Assembly (NCBI GenBank): GCA_944989445.1
Contig: CALYLW010001023.1
Location: forward strand, 149,894 to 213,893
DNA from: Ampullaceana balthica
Taxonomy: Eukaryota; Mollusca; Gastropoda; Lymnaeidae
DNA: 64,000 nucleotides
Reading direction: 5' to 3'
Shown here: positions 44,546-55,594 of the stretch, piece by piece
Layout of the letters: each line of letters begins with the position of its first letter
How positions within the stretch are numbered: position 1 is the stretch's first letter
Translations under genes and position numbers: made by a program
Notes under the pieces: generated by a model
The model's input: the letters and a program-made list of their open reading frames with translations, nothing else
Told to the model about the DNA's origin: nothing
Databases searched by the model: none

Positions 44546-45876
44546 GCAACATAAAGTCTAGGACCGTAGTGAGATAGCAACATAAAGTCTAGGACCGTAG
44601 TGAGATAGCAACATAAAGTCTAGGACCGTAGTGAGATAGCAACATAAAGTCTAGGACCGTAGTGAGATAACAACATAAGTCTAGGACCGTAGTGAGATAG
44701 CAACATAAAGTCTAGGACCGTAGTGAGATAGCAACATAAAGTCTAGGACCGTAGTGAGATAGCAACATAAAGTCTAGGACCGTAGTGAGATAGCAACATA
44801 AAGTCTAGGACCGTAGTGAGATAGCAACATAAAGTCTAGGACCGTAGTGAGATAGCAACATAAGTCTAGGACCGTAGTGAGATAACAACATAAAGTCTAG
44901 GACCGTAGTGAGATAACAACATAAAGTCTAGGACCGTAGTGAGATAGCAACATAAAGTCTAGGACCGTAGTGAGATAGCAACATAAAGTCTAGGACCGTA
45001 GTGAGATAACAACATGAAGTCTAGGACCGTAGTGAGATAGCAACATAAAGTCTAGGACCGTAGTGAGATAGCAACATAAAGTCTAGGACCGTAGTGAGAT
45101 AACAACATGAAGTCTAGGACCGTAGTGAGATAGCAACATAAAGTCTAGGACCGTAGTGAGATAGCAACATAAAGTCTAGGACCGTAGTGAGATAACAACA
45201 TGAAGTCTAGGACCGTAGTGAGATAACAACATGAAGTCTAGGACCGTAGTGAGATAGCAACATAAAGTCTAGGACCGTAGTGAGATAGCAACATAAAGTC
45301 TAGGACCGTAGTGAGATAGCAACATGAAGTCTAGGACCGTAGTGAGATAACAACATGAAGTCTAGGACCGTAGTGAGATAGCAACATGAAGTCTAGGACC
45401 GTAGTGAGATAACAACATAAAGTCTAGGACCGTAGTGAGATAGCAACATGAAGTCTAGGACCGTAGTGAGATAACAACATGAAGTCTAGGACCGTAGTGA
45501 GATAACAACATGAAGTCTAGGACCGTAGTGAGATAACAACATAAAGTCTAGGACCGTAGTGAGATAACAACATGAAGTCTAGGACCGTAGTGAGATAACA
45601 ACATGAAGTCTAGGACCGTAGTGAGATAACAACATGAAGTCTAGGACCGTAGTGAGATAACAACATAAAGTCTAGGACCGTAGTGAGATAACAACATAAA
45701 GTCTAGGACCGTAGTGAGATAACAACATGAAGTCTAGGACCGTAGTGAGATAACAACATGAAGTCTAGGACCGTAGTGAGATAACAACATGAAGTCTAGG
45801 ACCGTAGTGAGATAACAACATAAAGTATAGGACCGTAGTGAGATAACAACATGAAGTCTAGGACCGTAGTGAGATA
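44546..45876. repeat. 31-bp tandem array, about 43 copies
   Basis: The unit is GCAACATAAAGTCTAGGACC then GTAGTGAGATA. Two diagnostic sites change along the array. The left third is mostly GCAACATAAAG, the middle is mixed, and the right third is mostly ACAACATGAAG. Confidence 0.97.
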
Positions 45877-45959
45877 TCTTACACCATTGATTGATCATGC
45901 AGAAGAACGTATTTCTAAGATACCTTTACTATTTGAATATCCGAAATATCATTATAGAC

Positions 45960-46004
45960 TAGGCGCCCACTTTTTTCAAAAGACCAAGTAACTTGTTTGA
46001 TAAA
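45960..46004 (-). mobile_element. Helitron-B-type module, left piece
   Basis: GGCGCCCACTTTTTTCAAAAG through CTTGTTTGATAAA matches 50514-50563. It is cut by the Helitron-A insertion at 46005 and continues at 46852. Confidence 0.82.
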
Positions 46005-46851
46005 TCTATCTATATATATAATTCTCTTCGTGGTCGGACCCTGCGAGGCAACAAGAAGCTGCATGTGCAACAGAGCATGACGAATGACCCTCGCTCGAGT
46101 CAACTAAACACAGTTAACGGTTGACAAGCGAAGGTAGTGGAGGGGCGACCAACAATGGCCCTTGCGTTTTACTTGCGTTGTTCCTTCACAGAAAACGTTA
46201 GATTCGTAGTGTACTGGTTAACACGTCCGCCTCATGCGAGGAAGGTCCTGGGTTCAAGCCCCGGCGAATATATAGTAAAAATGTCTGTTTGTGCCTGTTC
46301 TTTTACCTCTTTATTGCATAGCATACGCCGAAGACTGGCTCATCATAGACAGTGCAAAGAACGGTTGGGGGGGGGGTGAGAGTACAGACACAAAAAAGCA
46401 GCACCAAGTAAATAAAAAATTGCGAGTAAATGTGAAGACATGCACACTTAGGTAGTTGTTACCCGCCTCCCATTTATTACTACCATCCCTTAAACATAAA
46501 CTTTGTTTGGCCGATCCTATCGAGGGTTAGTCATATTTAGAGTTGTTAATTGCGTGTTTTTTTGTTTTGTTTTTTTAGAAAACCGATTATCGATTATGTA
46601 ACTCCGATTTTAAACCGATTATCGTTTTACAGCTGACTTCATAGAAGTCAGGAGTGTACCGAATTTTGCCTGCAAATGTCTCGAAAATAAACAATGAGTT
46701 GGCAGTCCCCCCGCCCCCCCCCCAAACCGACGTTCACTCACGTTTTTTTTAAAATTTCTTCGTGCTGTAGTTTTGTGTCCGTTCTTTCTCAACTTTCTTT
46801 TCACTCTCCATGAGCAAGTCTGCGGCGTATGCTACGCCGCGGGGAGTCTAG
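46005..46851 (+). mobile_element. Helitron-A copy 2, 847 bp
   Basis: It starts TCTATCTATATATATAATTC. It ends with a perfect hairpin, GCGGCGTA-TGC-TACGCCGC (46821-46839), then GGGGAGT and CTAG (46848-46851). A precedes it and T follows it, with no duplication. The uninterrupted site survives at 50551-50570, which reads TTTGATAAA|TACGAAATA. It carries a tRNA-like segment at 46200-46271 and an internal imperfect copy of the terminal hairpin near 46318. No Rep/helicase frame is present. Confidence 0.93.
46200..46271 (+). tRNA. tRNA-like segment (CAT anticodon) inside Helitron-A
   Basis: A 72-base cloverleaf can be drawn by eye. The acceptor arm AGATTCG pairs with CGAATAT (one mismatch). The D stem is GTGT/ACAC, and the anticodon arm is TCCGC-CTCATGC-GAGGA (one mismatch). 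The T arm is CTGGG-TTCAAGC-CCCGG. The A box (TAGTGTACTGG) and B box (GGTTCAAGCCC) are present. The body resembles tRNA-Val but the anticodon reads CAT. It could be a transcribed tRNA, a tRNA pseudogene or a SINE head captured by the Helitron. Confidence 0.55.
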
Positions 46852-46990
46852 TACGAAATATTAAACTTCCTGAAATGTGCTCAAATCCTCTTTTTAGATC
46901 GTTCCCTTTTCCAAAATTAAAATATAAGCTCAACCATGACGTCATATAATATTTTACTGCGAGAAACACCACATGCTTTTTAAACACGTT
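46852..46990 (-). mobile_element. Helitron-B-type module, right piece
   Basis: TACGAAATATTAAACTTCCTG through CATGACGTCATATAATATTT matches 50564-50745, minus an internal deletion covering the GTCGACGGCGCC hairpin. Confidence 0.8.
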
Positions 46991-47095
46991 TTTATTAACT
47001 TGCTTTCGTGTCTGTCCGTCCGCAATTTTTCAAATTTACCAACGCAAAATTAAACCACTTCTGATGGTCCTAGAGAGCTCAAAATTTTACCACAG

Positions 47096-48116
47096 ATAGA
47101 TCTTGGATGACAATGCATTGTATCAAAATGTCAGATCGATCGAATGTACCGTTATTAAATTATTGCATTTTTAAGTTTATCTCTATATAAGCATAAATAT
47201 CCGACTGCCGTTGTTAGATTTCACGTGCTGAGTTCACTGTTCACCCCGTGACCTCATCGCCGTGGTAGTATAACGTTGGGCGGGTGCTGATGAGGTGTTT
47301 GGTAAAATAAATAGAGTTAAAAAAAGATTTTTAAAAATCACGTTTTTATCAGTGGACTAAAAAGAATAAAATAAATAAAGGTAAAAAAGGAATTTTTAAA
47401 ATCCACGTTTTTATAAGTGGACTAAAAAGAAGAAAAGAATTGAAAACTTATACGTTCAAGTACTTTCATTTAATATGACTAAAAACGTGGGACGGGCGAT
47501 TATAAGGTTTTACATATGCAGTTTACTCGTTCTCTCACTTATAGATCTACATTTAAGTCTTATACCAAACACCCGCCCCACGTTTTTAGTTATATTAAAT
47601 TAAAGTACTTTAACTTATAAGTTTTCAATTCTTTTCTTCTTTTTAGTCCACTTATAAAAACGTGGTTTTTAAAAATCCTTTTTTTACCTTTATTTATTAA
47701 ATCCCTTACATTAACTTCGAAATCTTGTCTGTCTGTCGTCATCTCTCTCTGTCGTCATCTCTCTCTGTCGTTCGCGGGAGGGCGTAAAAAAATAAAAATA
47801 AAAACAACCCCGTAAAAACAAAGTTTTTGACTATAAATCCCTTATTTATGAGACAGAACTTAAAGTATTGATTATGTTCCAACGGGACAAACATTTACAG
47901 CCTGAAACTGAGTCAATTACACCTGGTTAAAACACGAGATGTGTTCACCGATGGCTGGCGTGATGTCAAGTGACCCGTAAAATGTAAACGATAGCGACTT
48001 CTACATATAGTTTTATATAGATAAACTAAAAATGCATTAATTTAATAACGGTATGTTCGATCGATCTGAAATTTTGATACGATGCATTGTTAGGTGACAC
48101 GAGTCCATGTGCCAAA
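47096..48116. mobile_element. Nested foldback (inverted family C dimer)
   Basis: The outer arms (about 47105-47190 and 48012-48092) are inverted copies of the GATCGATCGAA..TTAATGCATTTTTAG segment. The inner arms (about 47371-47498 and 47573-47699) are inverted copies of a roughly 125-base segment (TTTTTATAAGTGGACTAAAA, GAAAACTTATA, ACTAAAAACGTGGG) around a loop of about 75 bases. Transcribed or single-stranded, the inner part would form a long hairpin. The right side (47790-48000) is a reversed family C copy. No protein is encoded. Confidence 0.8.
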
Positions 48117-48119
48117 TTT

Positions 48120-48455
48120 CAGCTGGATGGCATCACGGGTCGTATCAAAATTTCAGATCGATCGAACGTACCGTAATTAAATTAATGCATTTTTAGTTTA
48201 TCTCTATATAACATATGTAATTCAAGTTCACGGTTTGTTATTGTTTATCTTTCACTTTTTTGTTGAGTTCACGCGTTGATGCCACCCGTCGATGTCCACG
48301 TCCCCTCCCGTTCCTTTCCCCGGTTTTAAAACCAGGGGATTTCACTCGGTGTCAGTCTGTAAATGTTTGTCGCGTTTAAACATAATCAATACTTTTAGTT
48401 ATGTCTCATATATAAGGGATTTATAGACAAAAACTTTGTTTTTACGGGGTTGTTT
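48120..48455. mobile_element. Family C copy, uninterrupted
   Basis: Runs from CATCACGGGTCGTATCAAAA through TTTTTAGTTTATCTCTATAT, AACATATGTAATTCAAG and GGGATTTATAGACAAAAACT. It contains the intact version of the site that Helitron-A occupies at 12145-13121. Confidence 0.82.
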
Positions 48456-48537
48456 TATTAACTGTATGGTCTGTTTTACTATGTCCCTTAGCGTTACGGA
48501 GACTGGCAGTGAGTGACGTGGGCTTTTATATTGATTA

Positions 48538-48834
48538 CTATTGTATTACCCGTCAAAAATGGCGGAAGTTTTCAGCTGAAATCTATTTATTTTGGAAAAA
48601 ATGCACATCAGAATAAAAAGTAATGTAATACAGAACTTTTATTTTATTTATTTTTATTTTATTTATTTATTTTTTATTTTTGGTATTTATTTTCATATTG
48701 CACAATTTTATGTGGAACGTTCGAAAAAAGTTATTAGTGGTGCAGTAAATTGGTGCGCTGCTTTCTAAAATTAGTAACGTCACGGACAGACAGACATGAC
48801 AGACGGGACATACATTGCAAATAATGTATATTGA
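48538..48834 (-). mobile_element. Helitron-B, intermediate copy
   Basis: On the minus strand it begins TCAATATACATTATTTGC. It ends in a hairpin (CCGCCA-TTTT-TGACGG) and GTAATACAATAG, where the terminal CTAG is mutated to ATAG. It keeps the ACTAATTTTAGAAAGCAGCG segment but lacks most of the GGCGCC module. 297 bp. Confidence 0.75.
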
Positions 48835-50314
48835 TTATATGTGACAACTGTATATTGGAGCGCATGGGTGGGGGTGGACCTAATAATGTTGGACAAATGG
48901 TTTCTTTGAGTTGGACAATCCCGTGGTTTATGACACATGTGGGATTGCTTCAGTGACCAATAAATTCATCACGAGTCTCCTTGGTCAGTTGGGCTCGTGA
49001 GTCTGAACTGACCAACTAGTCCTTGAACATTGGAAATGAAGTGTTTGCTCTAAACTGTGTCCGGCTAGTGTGTCGAGTCAGTAGTTTTACAGTACACGTA
49101 CATTAAAAAGGGACACAGAAATATTTGGGGCGGTTTTAAATGCCGTTCTCTGATTGGATGAGCCAGTGTGTAGTCTCATTGATTACAATTAGTTACCCCC
49201 TTCTACACACACACACAGCACCTGACTTGCACTGCCCTCTCTTCTCAGTTCGATTGTTTTCAATGTACTTAGTATCATGTACGAGATTATATTGTCAAAA
49301 GCTACAAGCTGTCGATCCATATAAAGATCCTTAATGGGCTAGATTGTACATGTAACATGTTGCTTTTGGTGGTGTTATTTGGAGAACTTTTATGTTTCTA
49401 TAATTCACTTTTTAAAGTTTTGTCAAAACATTAGAGATTTTTTTTATATAATTAAAAATAATGTAATTGAGTTGCCACACAACGTAGTAGAATGTCCTTG
49501 ACCGAGTGTGAGGTCAAACATCTCAGTGATAGTGATGTTAAAGTGTTCAACCTCAATCAACCCATCTTTGGAGTGAGCCAAGATGTCTGTTGACCAAACA
49601 TTGACCAAGGTGGCTCATCTTTGGAGTGAGCCAAGTTGTCTGTTGACCAAACGTTGACCAAGGTGGCTCTTTGGCGTGAGCCAAGTTTTATCCCCTGATA
49701 ACTTGGGTCGACGCCCAGTTCATTTTAAACCAAGCTGCAACATCAGCTAGGGTGATGGAGGGAGGGGGGGCTCGCGGGGTGTGGGGGATCAATACACTGA
49801 CACAGACGCCACCACACACAGCAAGTTGTCTGTGTTGCATAGGTCAAAGTGGAGCTGGCCACACACACACGTGGGAGGCGCGTCCATGGGCTATCACAGG
49901 GGAGCTCTCTGATTGGTTGAAACGATCACACCCCCATGGCCTGACCCTTACTGACCTAGATATTCACTAAAAAAACTGGCAGTAGATCTGGAAACGATAA
50001 GAGGAAAAAAATCTACTGCTGAGCGCACTAAACAGATGTGTCCCAGGTAGAATGCCAACAATAAAGGTTGGGGGAGGGGGGGTCGTTCTAAATTCCATTA
50101 TTGACAGTTAGATTAATATCTGTTCACTCAGTGTAAAGTTGGGCTTAAAAGTTGTACCGTCAAACAGCTATTAGCGGAGCCCGGAATGCCATTTTCATGT
50201 AGGAACCACGGTATTTCTTCGGTGTTTTTAAGTGTGTGTGGATTGGGGTAATAAAATGTTCAATTAATTTTTATATGTGTAAGACAAGTGTGTCCGACCA
50301 GAGTGTGTGAAAAT
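48835..50314. other. Unannotated interval with one short direct repeat
   Basis: A roughly 60-base unit (TTTGGAGTGAGCCAAG.. GTTGACCAAGGTGGCTC) occurs about 2.3 times at 49565-49690. Frames at 49140-49334 and 49752-49970 are short and lack motifs. Confidence 0.45.
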
Positions 50315-50428
50315 TAGGGCTGCGGATATTAACGATTAATTTATCGATTAATCGATAAAAAAAATTATCGATTAAAATTATTTTAAGCGATAAAAATTCG
50401 ATTACAATTAAAGAACATATGTATAATA

Positions 50429-51002
50429 CTAGTGTATTACCCGTCAAAAATAACGGAATTTTGCAGCTAAAATCTATTTATTTTTAAAAAATGCACTTTT
50501 TTAAGGGCGCCTACGGCGCCGACCTTTTTCAAAAGCCCAACTAACTTGTCCTTGTTTGATAAATACGAAATATTAAACTTTCTGAAATGCACACAAAGTA
50601 TTTTATAATAGGTTTTGTAGGGCGTCGACGGCGCCCCCTTTGTTTTTTGATTTTATAATTAACCATCATCAAATCCTCTTTTTACATTTTTCCCTTTTCC
50701 AAAATTGAAATATCAGCTACAACAATGACGTCATATAATATTTTTTTTACAGCGCATCTTTAATTTGCACACCTTTTGATGCATTGGTGCAGTAATTTGG
50801 TGCGCTGCTTTCTAAAATTAGTATAGTGTAACATCCACACATACATACATACATACATACATACATACATACATACATACATACATACATACATACATAC
50901 ATGCATGCATGCATGCATGCAGGCATGCATGACAGGCAGACAGACAGGCAGGCAGACAGACAGGCAGGCAGACAGACAGACGACGGGAATTATGTTTATT
51001 GA
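50429..51002 (-). mobile_element. Helitron-B, longest copy, 574 bp
   Basis: On the minus strand it begins TCAATAAACATAATTCCCG. A microsatellite block (50834-50985) follows, then the module ACTAATTTTAGAAAGCAGCG with two GGCGCC-type hairpins. It ends with the hairpin CCGTTA-TTTT-TGACGG, then GTAATACA and CTAG (50429-50432). An A precedes and a T follows on the element's strand. No protein frame. Confidence 0.85.
50834..50985. repeat. Compound microsatellite (CATA)n(CATG)n(CAGG/CAGA)n
   Basis: CATA units pass into CATG and then into CAGG/CAGA tetranucleotides. This matches the tail-side microsatellite found in many Helitron-like elements. It is contracted in the other Helitron-B copies (a few CAGA units near 48785). 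Confidence 0.95.
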
Positions 51003-51186
51003 TTTAAAAATATATTAATAAATAATTAATTATTAATAATTAAGTAATAATAATTTATTTTTTTACGTACAAACTTCTCCCGGGTAATATTATAATTTAT
51101 TTTAATAATACATGTGGACCGGCAGACGTTAACTAAAAATGGCTGACAGCATCAGCGCAGTTTAATTTAAACATATAACTGGAAAG

Positions 51187-51378
51187 TTGAGCAAATATAT
51201 TGTTTTTAAGCTAACTGCGGATGGCAAAGTCGAAGATGGTGAAAAAGTTTACTGTGTTTACTGCCATAAACAATTCTCTTTTAATGGATCAAATACATCG
51301 CTGACGTACCACCTTCAGCACAAACATCCGATCAAGTATCAACACATTGTCATAAAATTTAGTTCAAAATATTGTTAA
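51187..51378 (+). pseudogene. hAT transposase fragment: BED zinc finger
   Basis: The frame starts without an ATG. It encodes V-F-K-L-T-A-D-G-K followed by a BED-type finger: CVYCHKQ, then a spacer, then YHLQHKH. The Cys pair and the His pair are all present. A nearby ATG at about 51139 leads into a stop after eight codons, so the start region is broken. BED fingers bind DNA in ZBED-family transposases. The rest of the enzyme is deleted. Confidence 0.75.
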
Positions 51379-51631
51379 TTTTCAAGGTCTGTAAGACAGG
51401 GGAAATAACTCATTAAAATAAAAAAAGTCAATTACCTGTTTTTGTTACTTCCCTTGAAATGTTCAGTTTAATGACGTCATGAATTTCTATTTTTGGCTTT
51501 AATCGAAATTAACGATTAATTAATCGTTAATTTTTCAAAAGTTAACCATTAATTTTAAATTAATCGATAACAGTCCTACTGAAAAGCAAATATTTTGGAA
51601 TTAGAACTGATAAAAACAGCTGTGGAATGTC

Positions 51632-51775
51632 ATAGCCTAACCCTAAACCTAACCCTAACCTAACAGCTGTGGATTGTCATAGCCTAACCCTAAACCTAAC
51701 CCTAAACCTAACCCCAAACCTAACCCTAACCTAACAGCTGTGGATTGTCATAGCCTAACCCTAACCCTAACAGCT
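51632..51775. repeat. Interstitial telomere-type repeats (CCCTAA)
   Basis: Three blocks of CCTAACCCTAAACCTAACC-type sequence alternate with a spacer containing CAGCTGTGGATTGTCATAG. Block and spacer therefore repeat together as a larger unit. The strand here is the C-rich one. CCCTAA/TTAGGG is the usual metazoan telomere repeat, but unique DNA lies on both sides, so this is not a chromosome end. Confidence 0.85.
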
Positions 51776-53107
51776 GTGGAATGTCATAAAGTGTTTTAAC
51801 AACTACATCCGTTGACATTCTCAAAATACTTGACTACATTTAATATCATTGTACTTTATCGTGGTGGGAGTGGGGGTATTAGGGTGTCAAGGTAGGCAGG
51901 GGAGGAGGGCCTGGGTCAGGGGGTATGTGTATGATGAGGGTGCCAATACAATTTCGTATGGAGATGGCCATCTTTCTTTTCCTAACTCAACGTTTTTCAC
52001 TGATCTCAAAGGCAAACAGATTGAACAAATATTGGCTGAACTTTCCATATTGTCAACCGGGCTTTCTACACATACACACAAGATGACACATGACTGGTGA
52101 TGACACACACTCTAGCTGACACATGACTGGTGATAACACACACACTAGCTGACACATCACTGGTGATGACATGCTTGTACAACCCCACCAGCACACCTTA
52201 CACACTCCTTGACCTTGTTACACCTTGAACACACCTACACAAAGTTTAGAAATTACTACACACTTTGACAATAGTGACACATTAACCCACATTAAACTCA
52301 CATCATCCTCACACGTAACGCGCAAAATATGAAACACACCATAAACCAATGACAACACACTACACATAAACTATGATTACTACAAGCCACGAATGATGAT
52401 GTCATACATAACACACTTAAACACCTTACTGAGCGCTATTGATATTGTTCCTGTCCCCCCACACGACTATGTGGGCCAATGGCCGAGCTACATGTATAGA
52501 GAAAAATGATTTCATCATCACTGTGTTTTGGGATTGATTTTTTGCTGGGAAGGGCACGGACCAGGAGACTATTTGGCTGTACGACGGCAGTGGATCTTAC
52601 ATTCTAGTCAAAGTGGCCCCACAACAAAGAACAACTCTCACTTGTTTAAATCAAAAATTAATTTGTGTATAAGATTTCTTGTGTGACACCAACTCCTCGT
52701 CACATCAAAGTCCTAACAACTTGCTCACGTACAATGGCAGGCGTTCAACTGGGGTATTAGTTTGAGAACCCCTGTTGACCCAGAAACCAGCTACCTCCTT
52801 ACAAATGATGTCATTGCTGGTATTATTTCTAACACAAAGTCGTGCCCTTCACACCGCTTCAGTGTTTGCATCACCTCCCTTGCCAGCCCACGGTACTATC
52901 ATTGTATGTGTGTCAACAGTTGCAGAACCGCTATGGCGACTTGCCAAAACTTGGTTCAATCATTCCATCATGGCTACTTGCCAAAACCTCGGTAAGATCA
53001 TTCAATCATGGCTACTTGCAAAAAATCGGAATAATCATTCAATCATGGCTACTCGCAAAAACTCTTTACAGTCAATCTTAGCTTCACACTGTGGCTATTA
53101 TGTGATA
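51776..53107. other. Interval with two short tandem repeats
   Basis: Three copies of a roughly 32-base unit (CACATGACTGGTGATGACAC..) at 52082-52168, and about four partial copies of ATCATGGCTACTTGCCAAAA at about 52965-53062. Frames at 51849-52100 and 52775-53158 have no motif. Confidence 0.5.
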
Positions 53108-53967
53108 CTAGACGTCCCGCGGCGTAGCATACGCCGCAGACTGGCTCATGGAGAGTGAAAAGAAAGTTGAGAAAGAACGGACACAAACTACAGCACGAAG
53201 AAATCGAAACAACGCGAGTGAACATCGGTTGACTGCCAACTCATTGTTTATTTTCAAGACATTTGCAGGCGAAATTCGGTACACCCCTAACTTCTATGAA
53301 GTCAGCTGTAAAACGATAATCGGTTTAAAATCCGAGTTACATAATCGATAATCGGTTTTCCAAAAAGAACAAGACAAAAAACACGCAATTATCAACCCTA
53401 AATATGACTAACCCTCGCTAGGATCGTCCAAACAAAATTTATGTTTAAGGGATGGTAGTAATAAATGGGAGGCGGGTAACAACAACCTAAGTGTGCATGT
53501 CTTCACCTTTGCTCGCTATTTTTATTAACTTGGTGCTGCTTTTTGTGTCTGTACTCTCACCCCCCCTCAACCGTTCTTTGCACTGTCTATGATGAGCCAG
53601 TCTGCGGCGTATGCTATGCAATAAAGAGGTAAAAGAATGGGCACAAACAGACATTTAAAAAAAACAACCAAAAACAAAAAAACAAAACAATATATTCGCT
53701 GGGGCTTGAACCCAGGACCTTCCTCGCATGAGGCGGACGTGTTAACCAGTACACTACGAATCTCACGTTTTCTGTGATGGAACAATGCAAGTGAAAGGCA
53801 AGGGCCATTGTTGGTCACCCCTGCACTACCTTCGCTTGTCAACCGTTAACTGTGTTTAGTTGACCCGAGCGAGGGTCATTCGTCATGCTCTGTTGCACAT
53901 ACTTGCAGCTTTTTGCCTCGCATGGTCCTACCATGAAGAGAATAATATATATAATTAAATAGATAGA
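53108..53967 (-). mobile_element. Helitron-A copy 3, 860 bp
   Basis: On the minus strand it begins TCTATCTATTTAATTATATA and ends with the hairpin GCGGCGTA-TGC-TACGCCGC, then GGGACGT and CTAG (53108-53111). It is bordered by A and T with no duplication. It is collinear with 46005-46851, including the tRNA-like segment and the internal half-hairpin (about 53604). There is no Rep/helicase frame. The overlapping frames at 53567-53842 are artefacts. Confidence 0.92.
53692..53763 (-). tRNA. tRNA-like segment (CAT anticodon) in Helitron-A copy 3
   Basis: Differs from the 46200-46271 segment at one position in the T stem (CCCAG for CCCGG), which still pairs as well or better (CTGGG/CCCAG is fully Watson-Crick). 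The D arm, anticodon loop CTCATGC, A box and B box are unchanged. Preservation in two separate Helitron copies suggests a recent common source or some constraint. Confidence 0.55.
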
Positions 53968-54280
53968 TTACGGCTTTAAGTAGAGAGGGGGTTGTACCAC
54001 TAGCCCAGAGGCACAGTCTCGCTTCATTGGCTACAGAACCGGTTCATTGATTTGTTTTATGTCTTTTATTCAGTTGGAATGGAAGGGTGGGGGAGAGGGG
54101 TGCAGCCTTTGATTCCCTTCACCGAGACCTGGCTACTCAAAGTTACGATATCAGACCTGTTGTCAGCAAGGGTTGACCCCCATGACGTCATCGGTCCTGT
54201 TCACTGCATGCACCAATGACCGTGGAACTTCGGCGTTTGCGTCAGAAAAACACTGAGCATAAAAGATGTGACGTTCTAGC
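53968..54280. other. Unannotated spacer
   Basis: No feature recognised. Confidence 0.4.
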
Positions 54281-54555
54281 ATAAGTTTGTCTTTTTCTGG
54301 ATAACATCCAACTTAGTCTTTATCTGGATAACATCCAACTTAGTCTTTGTCTGGATAACATCCAACTTAGTCTTTATCTGGATAACATCCAACTTAGTCT
54401 TTATCTGGATAACATCCAACTTAGTCTTTATCTGGATAACATCCAACTTAGTCTTTATCTGGATAACATCCAACTTAGTCTTTATCTGGATAACATCCAA
54501 CTTAGTCTTTATCTGGATAACATCCAACTTAGTCTTTATCTGGATAACATCCAAA
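54281..54555. repeat. 27-bp tandem array, 10 copies
   Basis: The unit is GTCTTTATCTGGATAACATC+CAACTTA. The minus-strand frame repeats D-V-I-Q-I-K-T-K-L because 27 is a multiple of three. No gene context. Confidence 0.97.
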
Positions 54556-55594
54556 TATAAATGTTACTATCTGTAGTAGTGGCCTCAGCCTCATTCCTTA
54601 TTGGACCTCATCTCGTTGTCTGTTAAGAAGAGTACCTTTGGGCTACTGCCTTGACCCAGACCAATGTTGTGGTGGTGAGACGCAATGATTTCTGGCTATA
54701 CTACTCGTAGGTACACAGTTCAATAGGGTGGTCCGTAGTCATTAAATAGTTGACTTTTCAAAGTTTATTGGACATGCTGCCTGGCTTGGTACATTGACCA
54801 GTCGAGGGATTAGTGAATATAGCCAGGGCTTAGTGATTATAGCCAGGGATTAGTGAGTATATCCAGGGATTAGTGTATAGCCCATGACGTTGTTTGGGTT
54901 GTACATGGGAAGTCAATGATCCGGAGCGGATATCCACTGAACAGATTCATTAAACACCTGGGTATTAACACGGGAGAGTTGCTGTGAGCCGTGGCGTTTA
55001 GACCCACGGTGAATACCATATTCCTGTGTGAGAGGGTTGATGACTCCAAACACCGCTATGAACGTGACAGGATGTTGGTGTAAAGAGAAGCCTTGAGTTG
55101 TTGTTTGTGTTCCGATGTGAGTACTTACCACGGATGACGTCAGTAGATCCTTCTAGGAACCAGGCGCGTGAACTCTTGGCGGGAGAAACTCCGACACTCG
55201 TAGTGGTGGTGGTGCGTGTGGTTGTGAAGACGGAAATAACATAGCTGACGTAGAGATGTGCCTGATGATCGCCACGTCGTTATTTTGTTGGGATGGTGGG
55301 GGGGGGGCATTGTTTACGTTGTCTCCACACCAGTGAGTCTTGTACCACATGAAAGGTACTCAGGAAGCAGACGTGAAGACTGACGAACCAATCAGAAAGT
55401 ATTGACCTTCATGGTCTGGGTTTGACCTATTTCTGTTGACACATGACCTCCGTATTCTTCAAGCCAGCCAACTCAGGGCCGTTAAGGGCATCAGGGGCCC
55501 TAGAAATAGTTTTCACAGTAGAACTTTTGAATGGAAGGTCCCTGACAAAGTCAAAATCCGTAGTGCTCCATGCCCATGCGTTTAAACACCTCCG
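54556..55594. other. Interval with one small repeat
   Basis: About four imperfect 20-base units of ATTAGTGAATATAGCCAGGG type at 54797-54880. Otherwise no supported feature. Confidence 0.45.

Larger units (their letters stand above)
50315..51578 (+). mobile_element. BED-type hAT element, deleted, with a nested Helitron
   Basis: The left end reads TAGGGCTGCGGATATTAACG and the right end ..TTAATCGATAACAGTCCTA. Both carry ATTAATCGAT-rich inverted sequence. The flanking octamers GTGAAAAT and CTGAAAAG match at 6 of 8 positions. Only the N-terminal BED finger remains of the transposase. A Helitron-B copy sits between the left end and the finger. Confidence 0.78.

Noticed and set aside
51632..51775. 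A chromosome end
   Set aside because: The CCCTAA blocks are short, interrupted and flanked by ordinary sequence on both sides.
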